A DNA stretch of 46,004 bases from an uncultured Planctomycetota bacterium (GTDB lineage: Bacteria > Planctomycetota > UBA11346), in contig CAIUVD010000030.1 in assembly GCA_903902515.1 (NCBI GenBank), positions 1 through 46,004 of the forward strand. Reading direction: 5' to 3'. Of the stretch, positions 19,642-29,097 are shown piece after piece. Below the pieces are notes generated by a model. That model saw only the letters and a program-made list of their open reading frames with translations, searched no databases and was not told the DNA's origin. Positions within the stretch are counted from its first letter, which is position 1. Every line of letters begins with the position of its first letter. Position numbers and translations under genes: made by a program.

Positions 19642-20865
19642 TCACTTCACCGGAGCGAGGAGGCGCAGGCGATCTTCCCGAGGGATCGGAAAGCGGGAGA
19701 GCACCTCCGTGAGACCCGTATCCACCCCGGCGGCGGTCAGGTTGTGAATCATCCGACCGACGCGCGCCGGCTTGATCGGATCTTCAGCCCGACCGTGGTC
19801 CCATGCCTTGCCCTCCAACACATACGGCAGGGTCCAGCGCAAGGCCGCTGCCAGCGACCGGCCATCCGACGACGACCAGGCCCACAGATCCGTGTCCAGT
19901 TTGGCGTTCCGCTCCAGGGCCACCAACTGGACGACCGCTTCCAAGGTGAAGCATAGGTAAGTGCCGGCCGTGGGTCGGCCTAATTCGTGCGGCATGCTTC
20001 CATCGGGGGCAATCTGCTTGGCCAACCGGCGGGGACCAACCTCTGCCATCACGGACCGCGCACGCTCCCCATCGCCTAGGTAGAGGGCGAATGCCACCAC
20101 CTGAGCATCGTAATACAGGCCGTGATTGTTGGAGGCTTTGCTTTCCCGCACACCCAGGTCACTGGTGGTCAGCCAGTCCAGGTAGGCGCGGAACCAGGCA
20201 CGCAATCCCTGCTGATCCTCCTCTGGAAGACGGCCTCCGACCTCCAGCAGGCGAACCGCAGACAGCATGTCGACGAAACAGCGGGTATCGATAAGGCCAT
20301 GGGCATTGCCCTGGGCACCATTTTTGCCCGGAACGAATTGGGCATAATTCAGGTGCGGGTTCATGGCCGTAGCCGGGGCAAGAAACCAATGACGCAGTTG
20401 GGCGACGGCGTCCGTGGCGTACTCGTCCTTTCCCGAAAACCACCAGGCCAGGGCGCCGTCCCGAATCCGGTCCGCGGCACGCCGCAGGCGGGGGGAGTCG
20501 TACTGGGCGATCCCTTCACGATTCCCATCGCCATCGCGCTTGATCCAGGGGGCTTTGGAATCATGGGGATCAGGCCAGTAATACGTCGACAAACTGCGAT
20601 AATCGTGCGGGTCTTGCCCGTCGGCCAGCAGACCACCGTTGGCTTTGTCAGTCACGGCGTCCAAGGGTTTTCCCAGCACCCGATCCGCATCCTTGCACAA
20701 CCGCCCCACGGCCGCCGCAAGGGTCGCATCGCCCCCCTGGGCATGCTCCCGGACCCGGGTGAGGGCCTCCAGATCCCATAACAGGGCTGAGCGGGTGGCC
20801 ACAGCCGGCTCAGCTGCCTGAGCTAGCCCCATGAGGATCGTCAGCAACCCTAGGATACGGAACAT
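19642..20865 (-). CDS. Alginate-lyase-like exported polysaccharide lyase
   Basis: 407 residues. The start at 20865 has AGGAG six bases before it and gives a signal peptide, MFRILGLLTILMGLAQAAE. The frame is open upstream to 21144 but is not protein-like there. The body is an (alpha/alpha) barrel of the alginate lyase family (PF05426 type): DYRSLSTYYWPDPHDSKAPW near the N-terminus, SKASNNHGLYYDAQV with H248 and Y250/Y251 in the middle, and SMPHELGRPTAGTYLCFTLE. The NNHG...Y arrangement is the expected catalytic site for beta-elimination of uronate polymers. Substrate could be alginate or another polyuronate. It is convergent with the GH29 gene and ends at an 18-bp hairpin. Confidence 0.85.
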   Translation of the reverse strand: MFRILGLLTILMGLAQAAEPAVATRSALLWDLEALTRVREHAQGGDATLAAAVGRLCKDADRVLGKPLDAVTDKANGGLLADGQDPHDYRSLSTYYWPDPHDSKAPWIKRDGDGNREGIAQYDSPRLRRAADRIRDGALAWWFSGKDEYATDAVAQLRHWFLAPATAMNPHLNYAQFVPGKNGAQGNAHGLIDTRCFVDMLSAVRLLEVGGRLPEEDQQGLRAWFRAYLDWLTTSDLGVRESKASNNHGLYYDAQVVAFALYLGDGERARSVMAEVGPRRLAKQIAPDGSMPHELGRPTAGTYLCFTLEAVVQLVALERNAKLDTDLWAWSSSDGRSLAAALRWTLPYVLEGKAWDHGRAEDPIKPARVGRMIHNLTAAGVDTGLTEVLSRFPIPREDRLRLLAPVK

Positions 20866-20940
20866 GCGGAACTCCTGTTGAGCCGTATGTACGATATGGC
20901 GCGGTTTCCGTAGGGGTTTCTGCCTGTGGCGGGAGACAAC

Positions 20941-21072
20941 GGTTTGACCTACCAACGCCAAGACTCCCCCCTGCCGACGACGGCTTGGAATCCGAAGAAG
21001 ACCCGTCGGACCATCACCTGGCCCGACCTGCAGGAGGCCTCGGATCGCCGGGCGTTCCATCGGACGCCCTGA
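20941..21072 (+). pseudogene. Second decayed 3' end of a heparinase II/III-like gene
   Basis: 44 in-frame codons ending in TGA at 21070-21072. They read [19 protein letters not shown], then TITWPDLQEASDRR, then FHRTP. This aligns with the C-terminus of the heparinase-like protein ([39 protein letters not shown]). There is no start codon, no ribosome site and no upstream coding sequence. DNA identity to the intact gene is lower than for the copy at 16305-16510, so this one is either older or from a more distant paralogue. It lies between the alginate-lyase-like gene and cheA. Confidence 0.75.
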
Positions 21073-21094
21073 GGATCCGCCGCCACGGGGATCG

Positions 21095-23191
21095 TCAGGA
21101 TTCGATGGGACGAACCGTGCTCTGGCTCTGCTCCGCCACCGCAATCAAGGATGCGGCATCAATCATCAACAGGATACTGCCATCGGCCTGGATGCTCGCT
21201 CCGGCGATGCCGGGCAGGTGGCCCAGGATCGCGGGCAACGGCTTAACCACCAAGCCCTGTTGGCCGATGAGCTGGTCCACCGCCAGGCCCAGGGGGCCGC
21301 TGGGGGTGATCAGGATGGCGATGGCCACCTGACCGTCCCGCACCACCCGGCGTAGGCCTTCGCGGGTGGGGGCGGTGGCGCTGCCGCCCCGGATCAGCAA
21401 CTCGGCCAGGGAGCGGATCGGGATGAGGTCGCCACGCAGGCAGATGGCCGGGTGGCCGCCCAGGCTTTGAATATCATCCAGGGGCATTTTCACCGTCTCG
21501 CGCACCACCTCCATGGGCAGGGCATAGGCCGCCTCGCCCATCCGGATCAGGACGCTGGAGGTGACGGACAACGCGAAGGACGTTGGCGGCAGCACGATGC
21601 GGAAGGTCGAGCCGGCCCCCGCCGTGGTGGTGATGCGAATCTGACCGCCCAGGCCATCCACGGTCCGCTTGACCACATCCATGCCCACGCCGCGCCCGCT
21701 GACATCCGTGATTTTTTCGGCGGTCGATAAACCCGGGAGAAACACCAGCTGAGTCCGCTCGTCGGCTGGCATGCGTTGGACCGCCTCGGCGGTGATCAGT
21801 CCAAGGCTGATGGCCTTGGCGGCGACCTTCTCGATCGGGATACCCCGTCCATCGTCGGTGATTTCAATAATCACCTGCTTGCCCTCATAGGCGGCACTGA
21901 CCCGCACCTGGCCCCGGCGCGCCTTACCGGCCTTCGCCCGGTCCTCGGGGCCCTCCAGGCCGTGGTCGCAGGCGTTGCGCAACACATGGACGAGGGGCTC
22001 AGACAGGGCCTCGACCACCGTTTTGTCGACTTCGATGCCATCGCCGTCCACCACCAGGTCGATGTCCTTGTTGAGGGACAGGGCGAGGTCGCGGACCACC
22101 CGCGGGAAACGGCCAAAACAATAACGCATGGCCACCCGTCGGAGGCCGATGGCGTGTTCCTCGATTTCATTCGAGATCCGGTCGAGGACATCCGCGGCCT
22201 CGAAGATCGGCGCGAGGTTGGTGGGATCGCGGGCGATCTGGCGGGCCGCATGACGCAGGCCCGACCGCATGATCGACAGTTCGCCCGCCAGGGCGATACC
22301 CCGGTCGATACGCGCCTCTTCGACCCGCAGACTGGTCGAACTGTTGGCCGGGGTTGCACCATCGCTGCGATTTTTCGAGCCGTCCCCGGTGCTCGCCTTC
22401 TCGACATGGACCTGCTCCCCCGGCATTGGGAGGCGACCCGTCGGGCGCAGGTGCTGGCCGGTGATCCGGCGGGTCGGGTCGAAGGGTTTGACGGCCCGTC
22501 CTAAGCGGTCGAGTTCCGACAGGATGCGGGTCCGCTCGACGGCCGTCTCGGCCCCGGTCTTGACCGCCAAGATGGCCATGCGCAGGGATTGGACGAGGGC
22601 TACGGCCTCGTCATTGCCCGCGTATTCGCAGGCATTCCGCATGGCATCGGCTGCCGCACCGCAACGGCCCCGGGCTTCATCGGCGACGGCGGGATCCGAA
22701 AGACCATCCAGAGCCGCGCGGATGATGTCACTTTGCTCGTAGATGCTGGATTTCAGGGCCAGAGCCACGGCATCATCGCTGGGAACACTGCCCTCCTCGT
22801 CCTCGTCCTCCAGGATCTTGGCGAGCCTGGCGATCAACCCGCTGGTCAGATCGGCGGGCACCGGATCCTGGCGCTCAAGGTGGATGAAGGCGAGGTCGAG
22901 GTGGTCGACCGCCGTCAGTAACAGGGAGGTGATCTCCTTGGTCACGGTGCCCTTGCCGTTGCGCAGATCATCGAGGTAGTCCTCGACGGCGTGACATAGT
23001 TCGGACACCGGAGCGCAGTCGAGGTAGCGGGCTCCGCCCTTCACCGTGTGCATGTCCCGGAACAGGGCATTCAGCAGTTCGCCATCATCTGGCGATGCCT
23101 CGAGGGCCAGCATGCCATTTTGGAAACTCGATAGGCGTTCGCGGGCTTCGGCCAGGAACATGGCCAGGATTTCCGGGTCGTGATCGCTCAT
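21095..23191 (-). CDS. cheA: Chemosensory histidine kinase CheA
   Basis: 698 residues. P1 phosphotransfer domain with H48 in DMHTVKGGARYLD. A helical stretch (about 140-240) and a short low-complexity linker (about 250-290) stand where the P2 domain would be; I see no standard P2. A dimerisation helix pair starts near RGIALAGELSIMRSGLRHAA. The ATPase follows with N box HVLRNACDHGLEGPEDR, G1 box ITDDGRGIP and G2 box GRGVGMDVV. A CheW-like P5 domain closes the protein. There is no fused receiver. It is the last gene of the operon, three bases after cheR. It should autophosphorylate under control of the receptor and CheW, then pass phosphate to CheB and the receiver protein at the head of the operon. 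Confidence 0.95.
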   Translation of the reverse strand: MSDHDPEILAMFLAEARERLSSFQNGMLALEASPDDGELLNALFRDMHTVKGGARYLDCAPVSELCHAVEDYLDDLRNGKGTVTKEITSLLLTAVDHLDLAFIHLERQDPVPADLTSGLIARLAKILEDEDEEGSVPSDDAVALALKSSIYEQSDIIRAALDGLSDPAVADEARGRCGAAADAMRNACEYAGNDEAVALVQSLRMAILAVKTGAETAVERTRILSELDRLGRAVKPFDPTRRITGQHLRPTGRLPMPGEQVHVEKASTGDGSKNRSDGATPANSSTSLRVEEARIDRGIALAGELSIMRSGLRHAARQIARDPTNLAPIFEAADVLDRISNEIEEHAIGLRRVAMRYCFGRFPRVVRDLALSLNKDIDLVVDGDGIEVDKTVVEALSEPLVHVLRNACDHGLEGPEDRAKAGKARRGQVRVSAAYEGKQVIIEITDDGRGIPIEKVAAKAISLGLITAEAVQRMPADERTQLVFLPGLSTAEKITDVSGRGVGMDVVKRTVDGLGGQIRITTTAGAGSTFRIVLPPTSFALSVTSSVLIRMGEAAYALPMEVVRETVKMPLDDIQSLGGHPAICLRGDLIPIRSLAELLIRGGSATAPTREGLRRVVRDGQVAIAILITPSGPLGLAVDQLIGQQGLVVKPLPAILGHLPGIAGASIQADGSILLMIDAASLIAVAEQSQSTVRPIES

Positions 23192-23194
23192 GGT

Positions 23195-24052
23195 TCAATC
23201 TCCACGCTTACGGTATTGCAGGATGCCGCCGTGGCGGACCTGTTCGAAAAAATCCAGGTGATCGGTCAGTGTCTCGCTGTGGCCGACGAACAGGAAGGCG
23301 CCCGGTAACATGGCCCGGTGCAGGCGTTCGATCACAGTCCGTCGCACGGGCTTATCAAAATAAATCAGGACATTGCGGCAGAACACGAAATCCATGCTGG
23401 TGTAGCGGGACATTTTCGCGTCATCCTGGAAATTGACGTGGTCAAAGCGGACCATCCGGCGGGTGCTGTCGCGCAGGGTGTGGACGGCTCCGTTGCGGTC
23501 GAAATGTTTGATCAGATACGGCTGGGGAATGTATTGCAGGGACCGGCCTTCGTAGGTCGCGGCCCGGGCCCGGCGCAGGACATCCTGACTGATATCGGTG
23601 GCATTGATCTGAATGTTCCAGCGCGAGAAATCCTCAAGGCATTCCGCGAGAATGATGGCCAAGGTGTAGGGCTCTTCACCGGTCGAGCAGGCGGCGCTCC
23701 ATAGGTTGAGGGTGAAGTCCCCCCGGCGGCGCTTGGCTTCGCACATCTCTGGCAAGATGGTGTCGGCAAAGCTCGCCAACTGCGGGTATTCGCGGAAGAA
23801 GTACGTCTCGTTGGTGGTCAGGCTTTCGCAAAGGAGCTGCATCTCGGCCGTCTGGTCGCTTCGCTGGATGAACGTGACGTAATCATGGGCATCGGTGCAG
23901 GCGGTATGGCTCAACCGCTTGCCGACCCGGTTGGCGACGAAATCCCGTCGGCGGTCATCGAAATCCAGGCCGCAATGCTTGTAGATCAGCTGGCACAGAC
24001 GACGGAAGTCGCTGTCGCCAAACTTAATCAGGGTCGTGCTGGTGGTGCTCAT
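23195..24052 (-). CDS. cheR: Chemoreceptor methyltransferase CheR
   Basis: 285 residues. N-terminal helical CheR domain (FRRLCQLIYKHCGLDF, then LTTNETYFFREYPQL) and a SAM-binding Rossmann fold with LWSAACSTGEEPYTLA and MDFVFCRNVLIYFD. It methylates glutamates on the chemoreceptor using S-adenosylmethionine. Its ATG overlaps the cheB stop by four bases and its stop is three bases before cheA, so translation is coupled. No C-terminal pentapeptide-binding or TPR extension is present. Confidence 0.95.
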   Translation of the reverse strand: MSTTSTTLIKFGDSDFRRLCQLIYKHCGLDFDDRRRDFVANRVGKRLSHTACTDAHDYVTFIQRSDQTAEMQLLCESLTTNETYFFREYPQLASFADTILPEMCEAKRRRGDFTLNLWSAACSTGEEPYTLAIILAECLEDFSRWNIQINATDISQDVLRRARAATYEGRSLQYIPQPYLIKHFDRNGAVHTLRDSTRRMVRFDHVNFQDDAKMSRYTSMDFVFCRNVLIYFDKPVRRTVIERLHRAMLPGAFLFVGHSETLTDHLDFFEQVRHGGILQYRKRGD

Positions 24053-25113
24053 GTGGCGCCTTGGGCGCTATGTCGCTGAAGCACGCAGCGGGCCAGATGG
24101 GACGCGATCTTGGGCAGGGGCAGGACCGTCTCCGCCCCGCCCAATTCGATGGCCCGGGCGGGCATGCCGAACACCACACAAGAGCTTTCGTCCTCGGCAA
24201 CGGTGGCTCCACCGGCGGTACGAATGGCTTTCATGCCCAGGGCACCGTCATCGCCCATGCCGGTCAGCAGGGCCGCGACCGTGAGGGTCCCGACGACTTC
24301 GGCACACGACTGAAAGAACACATCCACCGAGGGTTTATGCGGATGGTCGGCGGGCTGCAGAGAGGTGCGGAACTGAAAGCCTCCCGCCGAACGGGCTGAC
24401 AAAACGGCATGTCGACCTCCACAGGCGACATAACCGTGGCCCATACGCAGGGTTTCCCCGGCTTCACTTTCGATGAACGGATAAGCCCCGACCTGGCCGA
24501 GGCGCGCGGCAAAACTACTGGTGAAGGTGGGTGGCATGTGTTGCACCACCACGATGGCACAGGGAAGTTGCGGCGGCAGGAGGGTGATGACCTCGCTGAC
24601 GGCCTTGGGACCGCCGGTCGAAGCTCCGATGGCCAGGATCACCTGGGCGGGTCCGCCACTGACGGTCGCGGCCGGCGCAGGCGCTTGGCGAGCAACGCGA
24701 AATCGCTTAGTCGGCCGCCGGGATTTGGCGGCCGTACGCAGGCGTTCCAGGAGGGCTTCGCTGTAATCGCCGATATCCAAACTGACTTCACCTGACGGCT
24801 TGGTGATCGCATCAACAGCCCCGAGGTTCAGGCATTCGAGCATGATTTCCGGGCTGCGCTTGGTCGGCGAGCCGATCATGACCACCCGACAGGGCGCCTC
24901 GATCAGGAGGCGCGGCAGGACGGTGATGCCGTCCATCACCGGCATTTCGAGATCAAGGGTAATGAGATCCGGCAACAGCTCCTTGGCCATTTTCAGGCAT
25001 TCGACGCCATCGCGAGCCGCCCCGACCACTTGGAAAAACGGATCTGATTCCAGGAGCTTGGTCAGCTTGTGCCGCATGAAGGCAGAGTCATCGACGATGA
25101 GGACACGGATCAT
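24049..25113 (-). CDS. cheB: Chemoreceptor methylesterase CheB
   Basis: 354 residues. An N-terminal receiver with acidic pair D8/D9 and phospho-acceptor D54 (ITLDLEMPVMDG), then a linker near 130-155, then the methylesterase domain. Its Ser-His-Asp set is visible as IGASTGGPKAV, VVVQHMPP and LLTGMGDDGALGM. It removes methyl groups from the receptor when phosphorylated by CheA. It sits between the triple CheW gene (58 bp gap containing a hairpin) and cheR (four-base overlap). Confidence 0.95.
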   Translation of the reverse strand: MIRVLIVDDSAFMRHKLTKLLESDPFFQVVGAARDGVECLKMAKELLPDLITLDLEMPVMDGITVLPRLLIEAPCRVVMIGSPTKRSPEIMLECLNLGAVDAITKPSGEVSLDIGDYSEALLERLRTAAKSRRPTKRFRVARQAPAPAATVSGGPAQVILAIGASTGGPKAVSEVITLLPPQLPCAIVVVQHMPPTFTSSFAARLGQVGAYPFIESEAGETLRMGHGYVACGGRHAVLSARSAGGFQFRTSLQPADHPHKPSVDVFFQSCAEVVGTLTVAALLTGMGDDGALGMKAIRTAGGATVAEDESSCVVFGMPARAIELGGAETVLPLPKIASHLARCVLQRHSAQGAT

Positions 25114-25132
25114 AAGGATTCCAGGGGTAGCC

Positions 25133-25163
25133 TTGCTGGGCGTCCGAAAGGGACGCCCAGCAA
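25133..25163 (-). promoter_or_regulatory. Intercistronic hairpin between cheW and cheB
   Basis: A perfect 13-bp stem with arms at 25133-25145 and 25151-25163 and a five-base loop lies between the cheW stop (25172) and the cheB start (25113). No T-run follows on the minus strand, so it is not a clear intrinsic terminator. It may lower or stabilise expression of the downstream genes relative to the receptor and CheW, a common arrangement in operons that need uneven protein amounts. Confidence 0.55.
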
Positions 25164-25171
25164 CGGCCGGG

Positions 25172-26695
25172 TCACGCGTTGGTGAGTTGGGCCAATTCCG
25201 CGCGATTCAGTAACTTATCAGGCCGAAGGACCAGAATCATCCGTTCGCCCCGATTGAGGCGGGCAACGCCTTCGATGACTTCACGCTCGGTTCCCCCCAC
25301 CAGGGCCGGAGCCGGAGCCAGGTCACGACCGGCAACGCGCGTCACTTCGCGCACCGAATCGACGATCAGACCGGCCTTGGCTCCCCTCAGGTCGACCACC
25401 ACCACCCGGGTCGCATCGCTGACCGGCTTGGTCGGCAGGCCGACGCGCTTGCGCAGGTCCACCACGGGCAGCACTTCGCCCCGCAGGTTGACCACCCCCT
25501 CCACATAGTCCGGGGCTTGGGGTACGGCGGTGATGCGCGACAGGCGTACAATTTCCTGCACGTCCTGGATGGAGATCCCGAACTCGGCGTCCCCCAGATT
25601 GAAGCTGACCAATTGCCGTTCGTCGGTGGAGTCCATGGGCTGTTCCTGGGAGGTCAGGGCGGCATCAAGTTCCCCGGTGGGAGTCGTGACGCTGCCGTTG
25701 AGGATGTCGGTCTCATCAAGCAGCAGCACCAGACGTTTGCCCTGGTCGAGCTTGGCCACGCCATTGACACCCTGACGCCCACCACCTTGCCGTCCGGCAA
25801 GCTCCGGCGTCTTCTCGATCGCCGAGGTGGGCAGGCGCAGCACGCCCATGACGCGGTCCACTTTCAGGGCTGCCAACTGGCCCCCCAAACGGGCCACGAC
25901 GCAACGCTCATCCGTGCCGCCTCCGGCGGTGGTCTCCATGCCGAACCACCGGCGCAGGCTGACGACGGACAGCACCCGACCCCGCAGATTGGCGACCCCC
26001 AGGACCTGGGAGGGGGCGTGGGGCACGGCCACGATGTCTGGAACGCGGATGATCTCCTGCACGGCGGCGATGGGCAGGCCGAATTCCTCGTCGCCGAGGC
26101 GGAAAGCTACCACCTGATCATCGCTTTCGGTGGTGTCCTGGACCTGGGCTTTGGACCCGGCTTCGGCATGGGCCTGGGTGGTGGCGGCCAGAGCGGCAAG
26201 GGCTCCGACGGGTTGATCGAGAATGTGCTCATGGTCGAGGACCAGGATCAGGCGTTTACCTTCATCCCGGCGCACCACCGAGCGCACATAGCGCCGATCC
26301 ATGCCCTGGACGGCGGCGGGCGGCTCCACCTGTTCGTCCACCGTCAGGTGCATGACCTCGCGCACGGCGTCGACCACCAGACCGGTGGGGACGCCATTGA
26401 GGTTGACCACCACCACCCGGTCAGCGTCGGTCCGTTCTTTGACCGGCAGGCCAAAGCGCGAACGGGCATCGATGACCGGCAGCAGATTGCCGCGCAGGTT
26501 GGTGATGCCGGCGACAAACGGCGGGGCGAAGGGCACGGGGGTGATGCGTGGGTAGCGCACCACCTCCTGCACCGAGCCGAGGTCGAGGCCGAATTCCGCC
26601 TCTCCCAGGCGGCAGGTGACGATGCCGTGGTCGTGGGCGGCGTCATCCATCGCGCCACCACCCGGCTCTTTCACACGATCGAGGGTCGTACTCAT
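25172..26695 (-). CDS. cheW: Triple-domain CheW scaffold protein
   Basis: 507 residues carrying three consecutive CheW domains, at about 24-165, 190-330 and 357-500. Each begins with a strand-motif variant of F-x-LGD-x-EFG (CRLGEAEFGLDLGSVQEVV; FRLGDEEFGLPIAAVQEII; FNLGDAEFGISIQDVQEIV) and has its own NLRG motif (ITNLRGNLLPV, VANLRGRVLSV, VVNLRGEVLPV). Short Gln/Asp/Thr-rich linkers separate them. Ordinary CheW has one domain and bridges receptor and CheA. It starts 11 bp after the receptor gene. A second possible start is Met16. Three linked domains could crosslink several receptors or kinases in one array; that is inference. Confidence 0.93.
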   Translation of the reverse strand: MSTTLDRVKEPGGGAMDDAAHDHGIVTCRLGEAEFGLDLGSVQEVVRYPRITPVPFAPPFVAGITNLRGNLLPVIDARSRFGLPVKERTDADRVVVVNLNGVPTGLVVDAVREVMHLTVDEQVEPPAAVQGMDRRYVRSVVRRDEGKRLILVLDHEHILDQPVGALAALAATTQAHAEAGSKAQVQDTTESDDQVVAFRLGDEEFGLPIAAVQEIIRVPDIVAVPHAPSQVLGVANLRGRVLSVVSLRRWFGMETTAGGGTDERCVVARLGGQLAALKVDRVMGVLRLPTSAIEKTPELAGRQGGGRQGVNGVAKLDQGKRLVLLLDETDILNGSVTTPTGELDAALTSQEQPMDSTDERQLVSFNLGDAEFGISIQDVQEIVRLSRITAVPQAPDYVEGVVNLRGEVLPVVDLRKRVGLPTKPVSDATRVVVVDLRGAKAGLIVDSVREVTRVAGRDLAPAPALVGGTEREVIEGVARLNRGERMILVLRPDKLLNRAELAQLTNA

Positions 26696-26706
26696 GATCG
26701 CTACCC

Positions 26707-28665
26707 TTACGACGCCAGATCGCGCAGTTCGCCGGCCAGGCTGCTGATCTCATCGACGGCATTGCCGAGTTCACGCAGGCCCCGGGCTCCCTGCTGGGAA
26801 GCGCTGCCGGCCTCTTGGCTGGCATTGCTGGCCAACTGGGCGGCCTTGGAGATTTCCTGAATCGTCGTGTTGGCCTCCTGGATCGCCGACTGGGCATCGG
26901 TCTGGCCGTCGAGGATGGCCTTGGTCTTGTCCGTCAGGGTCACCATGTCGGTGGTGATGGTGTCGAGGTCGGTGGTGGTCTTGCGTGCCTTGTTGACCTC
27001 GTTGGCGGCTTCGCGACCGCTGGCCTGGATATCGTTGGAAACGATCAGGATCTGCTGCTGGATGTTGCGCACCAAATCCTTGATCTTGGCGGCATTTTCG
27101 CTGCTTTCCCCGGCCAGATTGCGGACATCGCCGGCTACCACCGCGAAGCCCTTGCCGTAATCTCCCGCGCGGGCAGCTTCGATGCTGCCATTGACCGCCA
27201 GCATGGTGGTCTGGATGGCCACGTTGCTGATGGCATCGACGATTTTGTCGATGGTGCGGGTGCGCTCTTCCAGTTTGCGGATGTTGGCCGCCGACTTGAT
27301 CGAGGCCTCGCTGGCCGAACTGATGCCAGCGATCATGGTGTCGACGCGCAGTTTATTGTCGGCCAGCAGTTTTTGCAGCAGGTCCGCTTTATCGAGACTG
27401 ACCTTGGCGCGGTCTTCAACGACCTTGCTGTTCCGCTCCATCTGGGCAGCGGTGGCCGCCAGTTCGTTGGTGACGCTGGCCTGTTCCTCGGCACCCTTGG
27501 CAATCTGGGTGATGCCGCTCTGGATTTGTTGGGCGGCGCTGGAGGCCTCTTGCACGGTGGCCGCGAATTCTTCGGCGGCGGCCGACAGTTCTTCGGCACT
27601 CTTGGCGAAACTGGTGCTGTGCTTGATCTCCTCGGCGGTGTTCGACAGATCATCGGCACCCCGGCTCATTTCTTCCAGGGCCTTGGCCTGTTCCTGCACG
27701 CCCTTGGAGGATTCCTCGGCGGCGCTAGAGGATTCCGTGGCGGCGGCGGCCACCGTTTCGGCCCCTTGGCGGAACTGCTTGGTGGCAGCCGCAGCTTGCA
27801 GCATGTTCTCGCTGATTTCTGACGATCCCTTGCGGATCTCTTCCATATCGGTGGCCATGCGGGCGAGGTCGGCGGTGATCTGTTTGGCCTTTTCGACCTC
27901 GCCGGCCGCCGCCTTGCCGGCGGATTCGACATCGGTGGAAACGGCTTTCACTTCTTCCTGAATCTTGGCCACCAGTTCGCGGATTTCCCGGGCGCTCTTC
28001 TCGCTCGTCTCGGCCAGGGTCCGAACTTCATCGGCGACCACGGCGAAGCCCTTGCCATGGGCCCCGGCGCGAGCGGCTTCGATGGCGGCATTGAGGGCCA
28101 GGAGATTGGTCTGGTCAGCGATGCGGACCACCGCCTGGACGATCTGACCAATGGCGTCGGACTGCTGTTCCAGTTCGGCAATTAACTTGGCGGAATCGAG
28201 GTTGGCCTTGGCCGAATTACTGACGCCGGCGATCAACTTGCCGATGTCTTCGGCAGTGCTCTTCACCAAGGCCTGGGCGGCGTTGATGCGAGTCAGATTG
28301 GCGGCGGCGCTCTCCATCGCCACCTTGGCGGCGGTATCGATGCGCTCGACTAAACCCTGAGCAGCCTGCGCGTTCTTAGCCGATTCCTCGGCGGCGGTGG
28401 CGATGCTTTCCATCGTCTTTTCTAGCTCGTTCACCGCCCCGGAACATTCCTGGACTCCAGCCGCGACCTGATTGGCAGCCGAGGCAAGGCGATCGACAGC
28501 CTGGCTTCGCTTGGCGGCCACCCGGGCGGCCTGCTTTTCAGCGACCTCCTTCTTGGCCAATTCGCCCGTGGGGCGTGGGGCAATCGCCGCATTGGGCAAC
28601 AAGGCCCGCGAGGCGGCGGCGCCGTTGCTGTTGGATTCGAGGGGCGGGGGCAGGAGCTTGGGCAT
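26707..28665 (-). CDS. Cytoplasmic chemoreceptor with two signalling tips
   Basis: 652 residues, almost wholly helical and Ala/Glu/Ser-rich, with no membrane segment and no ligand-binding domain. Two separate receptor hairpin tips are present about 300 residues apart: [19 protein letters not shown] near 183-201 and [19 protein letters not shown] near 483-501. Each is followed by GKGFAVVA and a conserved D-V-R-x-LA. A receptor normally has one. Double-tip cytoplasmic receptors are known (DosM of Vibrio cholerae), where they help hold cytoplasmic arrays together. The first 35 residues are Pro/Asn-rich and may be a tether. GGAG lies nine bases before the ATG. The gene follows the receiver gene by 42 bp and precedes cheW by 11 bp. 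It is the only receptor in the operon; input must come from a partner protein or small molecule that cannot be seen here. Confidence 0.93.
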   Translation of the reverse strand: MPKLLPPPLESNSNGAAASRALLPNAAIAPRPTGELAKKEVAEKQAARVAAKRSQAVDRLASAANQVAAGVQECSGAVNELEKTMESIATAAEESAKNAQAAQGLVERIDTAAKVAMESAAANLTRINAAQALVKSTAEDIGKLIAGVSNSAKANLDSAKLIAELEQQSDAIGQIVQAVVRIADQTNLLALNAAIEAARAGAHGKGFAVVADEVRTLAETSEKSAREIRELVAKIQEEVKAVSTDVESAGKAAAGEVEKAKQITADLARMATDMEEIRKGSSEISENMLQAAAATKQFRQGAETVAAAATESSSAAEESSKGVQEQAKALEEMSRGADDLSNTAEEIKHSTSFAKSAEELSAAAEEFAATVQEASSAAQQIQSGITQIAKGAEEQASVTNELAATAAQMERNSKVVEDRAKVSLDKADLLQKLLADNKLRVDTMIAGISSASEASIKSAANIRKLEERTRTIDKIVDAISNVAIQTTMLAVNGSIEAARAGDYGKGFAVVAGDVRNLAGESSENAAKIKDLVRNIQQQILIVSNDIQASGREAANEVNKARKTTTDLDTITTDMVTLTDKTKAILDGQTDAQSAIQEANTTIQEISKAAQLASNASQEAGSASQQGARGLRELGNAVDEISSLAGELRDLAS

Positions 28666-28707
28666 GGGAGGTATCTCCGGGGAATGGCGCTGGTGGACGA
28701 CGTCGGG

Positions 28708-29097
28708 TCAGGACGCGGCAGGGGTCGGTGGGGGACGCCCAGACAGCACCGCCTGCACGGTGCTGACGAGGAGGTGGGTGGTCACAGGTTTGGTCAGGAC
28801 CGGCGTGCGGGCCTGCATGAGTTCGGCAAAATCAGGGTCCCCCGTCAGCACCACCACGGGGGTGGTGGGTGCCGCCTGATGGAGTCGGGACCAGCTCTTC
28901 AGGCCAACACTGTCGGGTAGGATGAGGTCGAGGAGGCACAGGTCGGCGTCCTCACGCAACAAGGCCAGCTCTGCGTCCTTCAGGGAGGAAGCGCCCTCAA
29001 CCCGATAGCCGGCCGCCCGTAGAGCCAGGGCGGTGACATGGCGTGCCAAGGGTGAGTCTTCAACGATCAGAATGCGCGGCGACGCGGGGGCTTCCAT
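28708..29097 (-). CDS. Stand-alone receiver protein, CheY-like
   Basis: 129 residues, one receiver domain: acidic pair E13/D14, phospho-acceptor D57 (LCLLDLILPDSVG), T85 (VVLTGD) and K103 (LTKPV). A short Pro-rich tail follows. It is the first gene of the chemosensory operon and the only candidate CheY here, so it is the likely output of CheA. The output may be motility or another cell function. The ribosome site is weak. A promoter candidate lies 60 bp upstream. Confidence 0.9.
   Translation of the reverse strand: MEAPASPRILIVEDSPLARHVTALALRAAGYRVEGASSLKDAELALLREDADLCLLDLILPDSVGLKSWSRLHQAAPTTPVVVLTGDPDFAELMQARTPVLTKPVTTHLLVSTVQAVLSGRPPPTPAAS

Noticed and set aside
27182-27961. Plus-strand frame of 259 codons opposite the receptor gene
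   Set aside because: It is an Ala/Ser-rich shadow of the helical receptor on the other strand.
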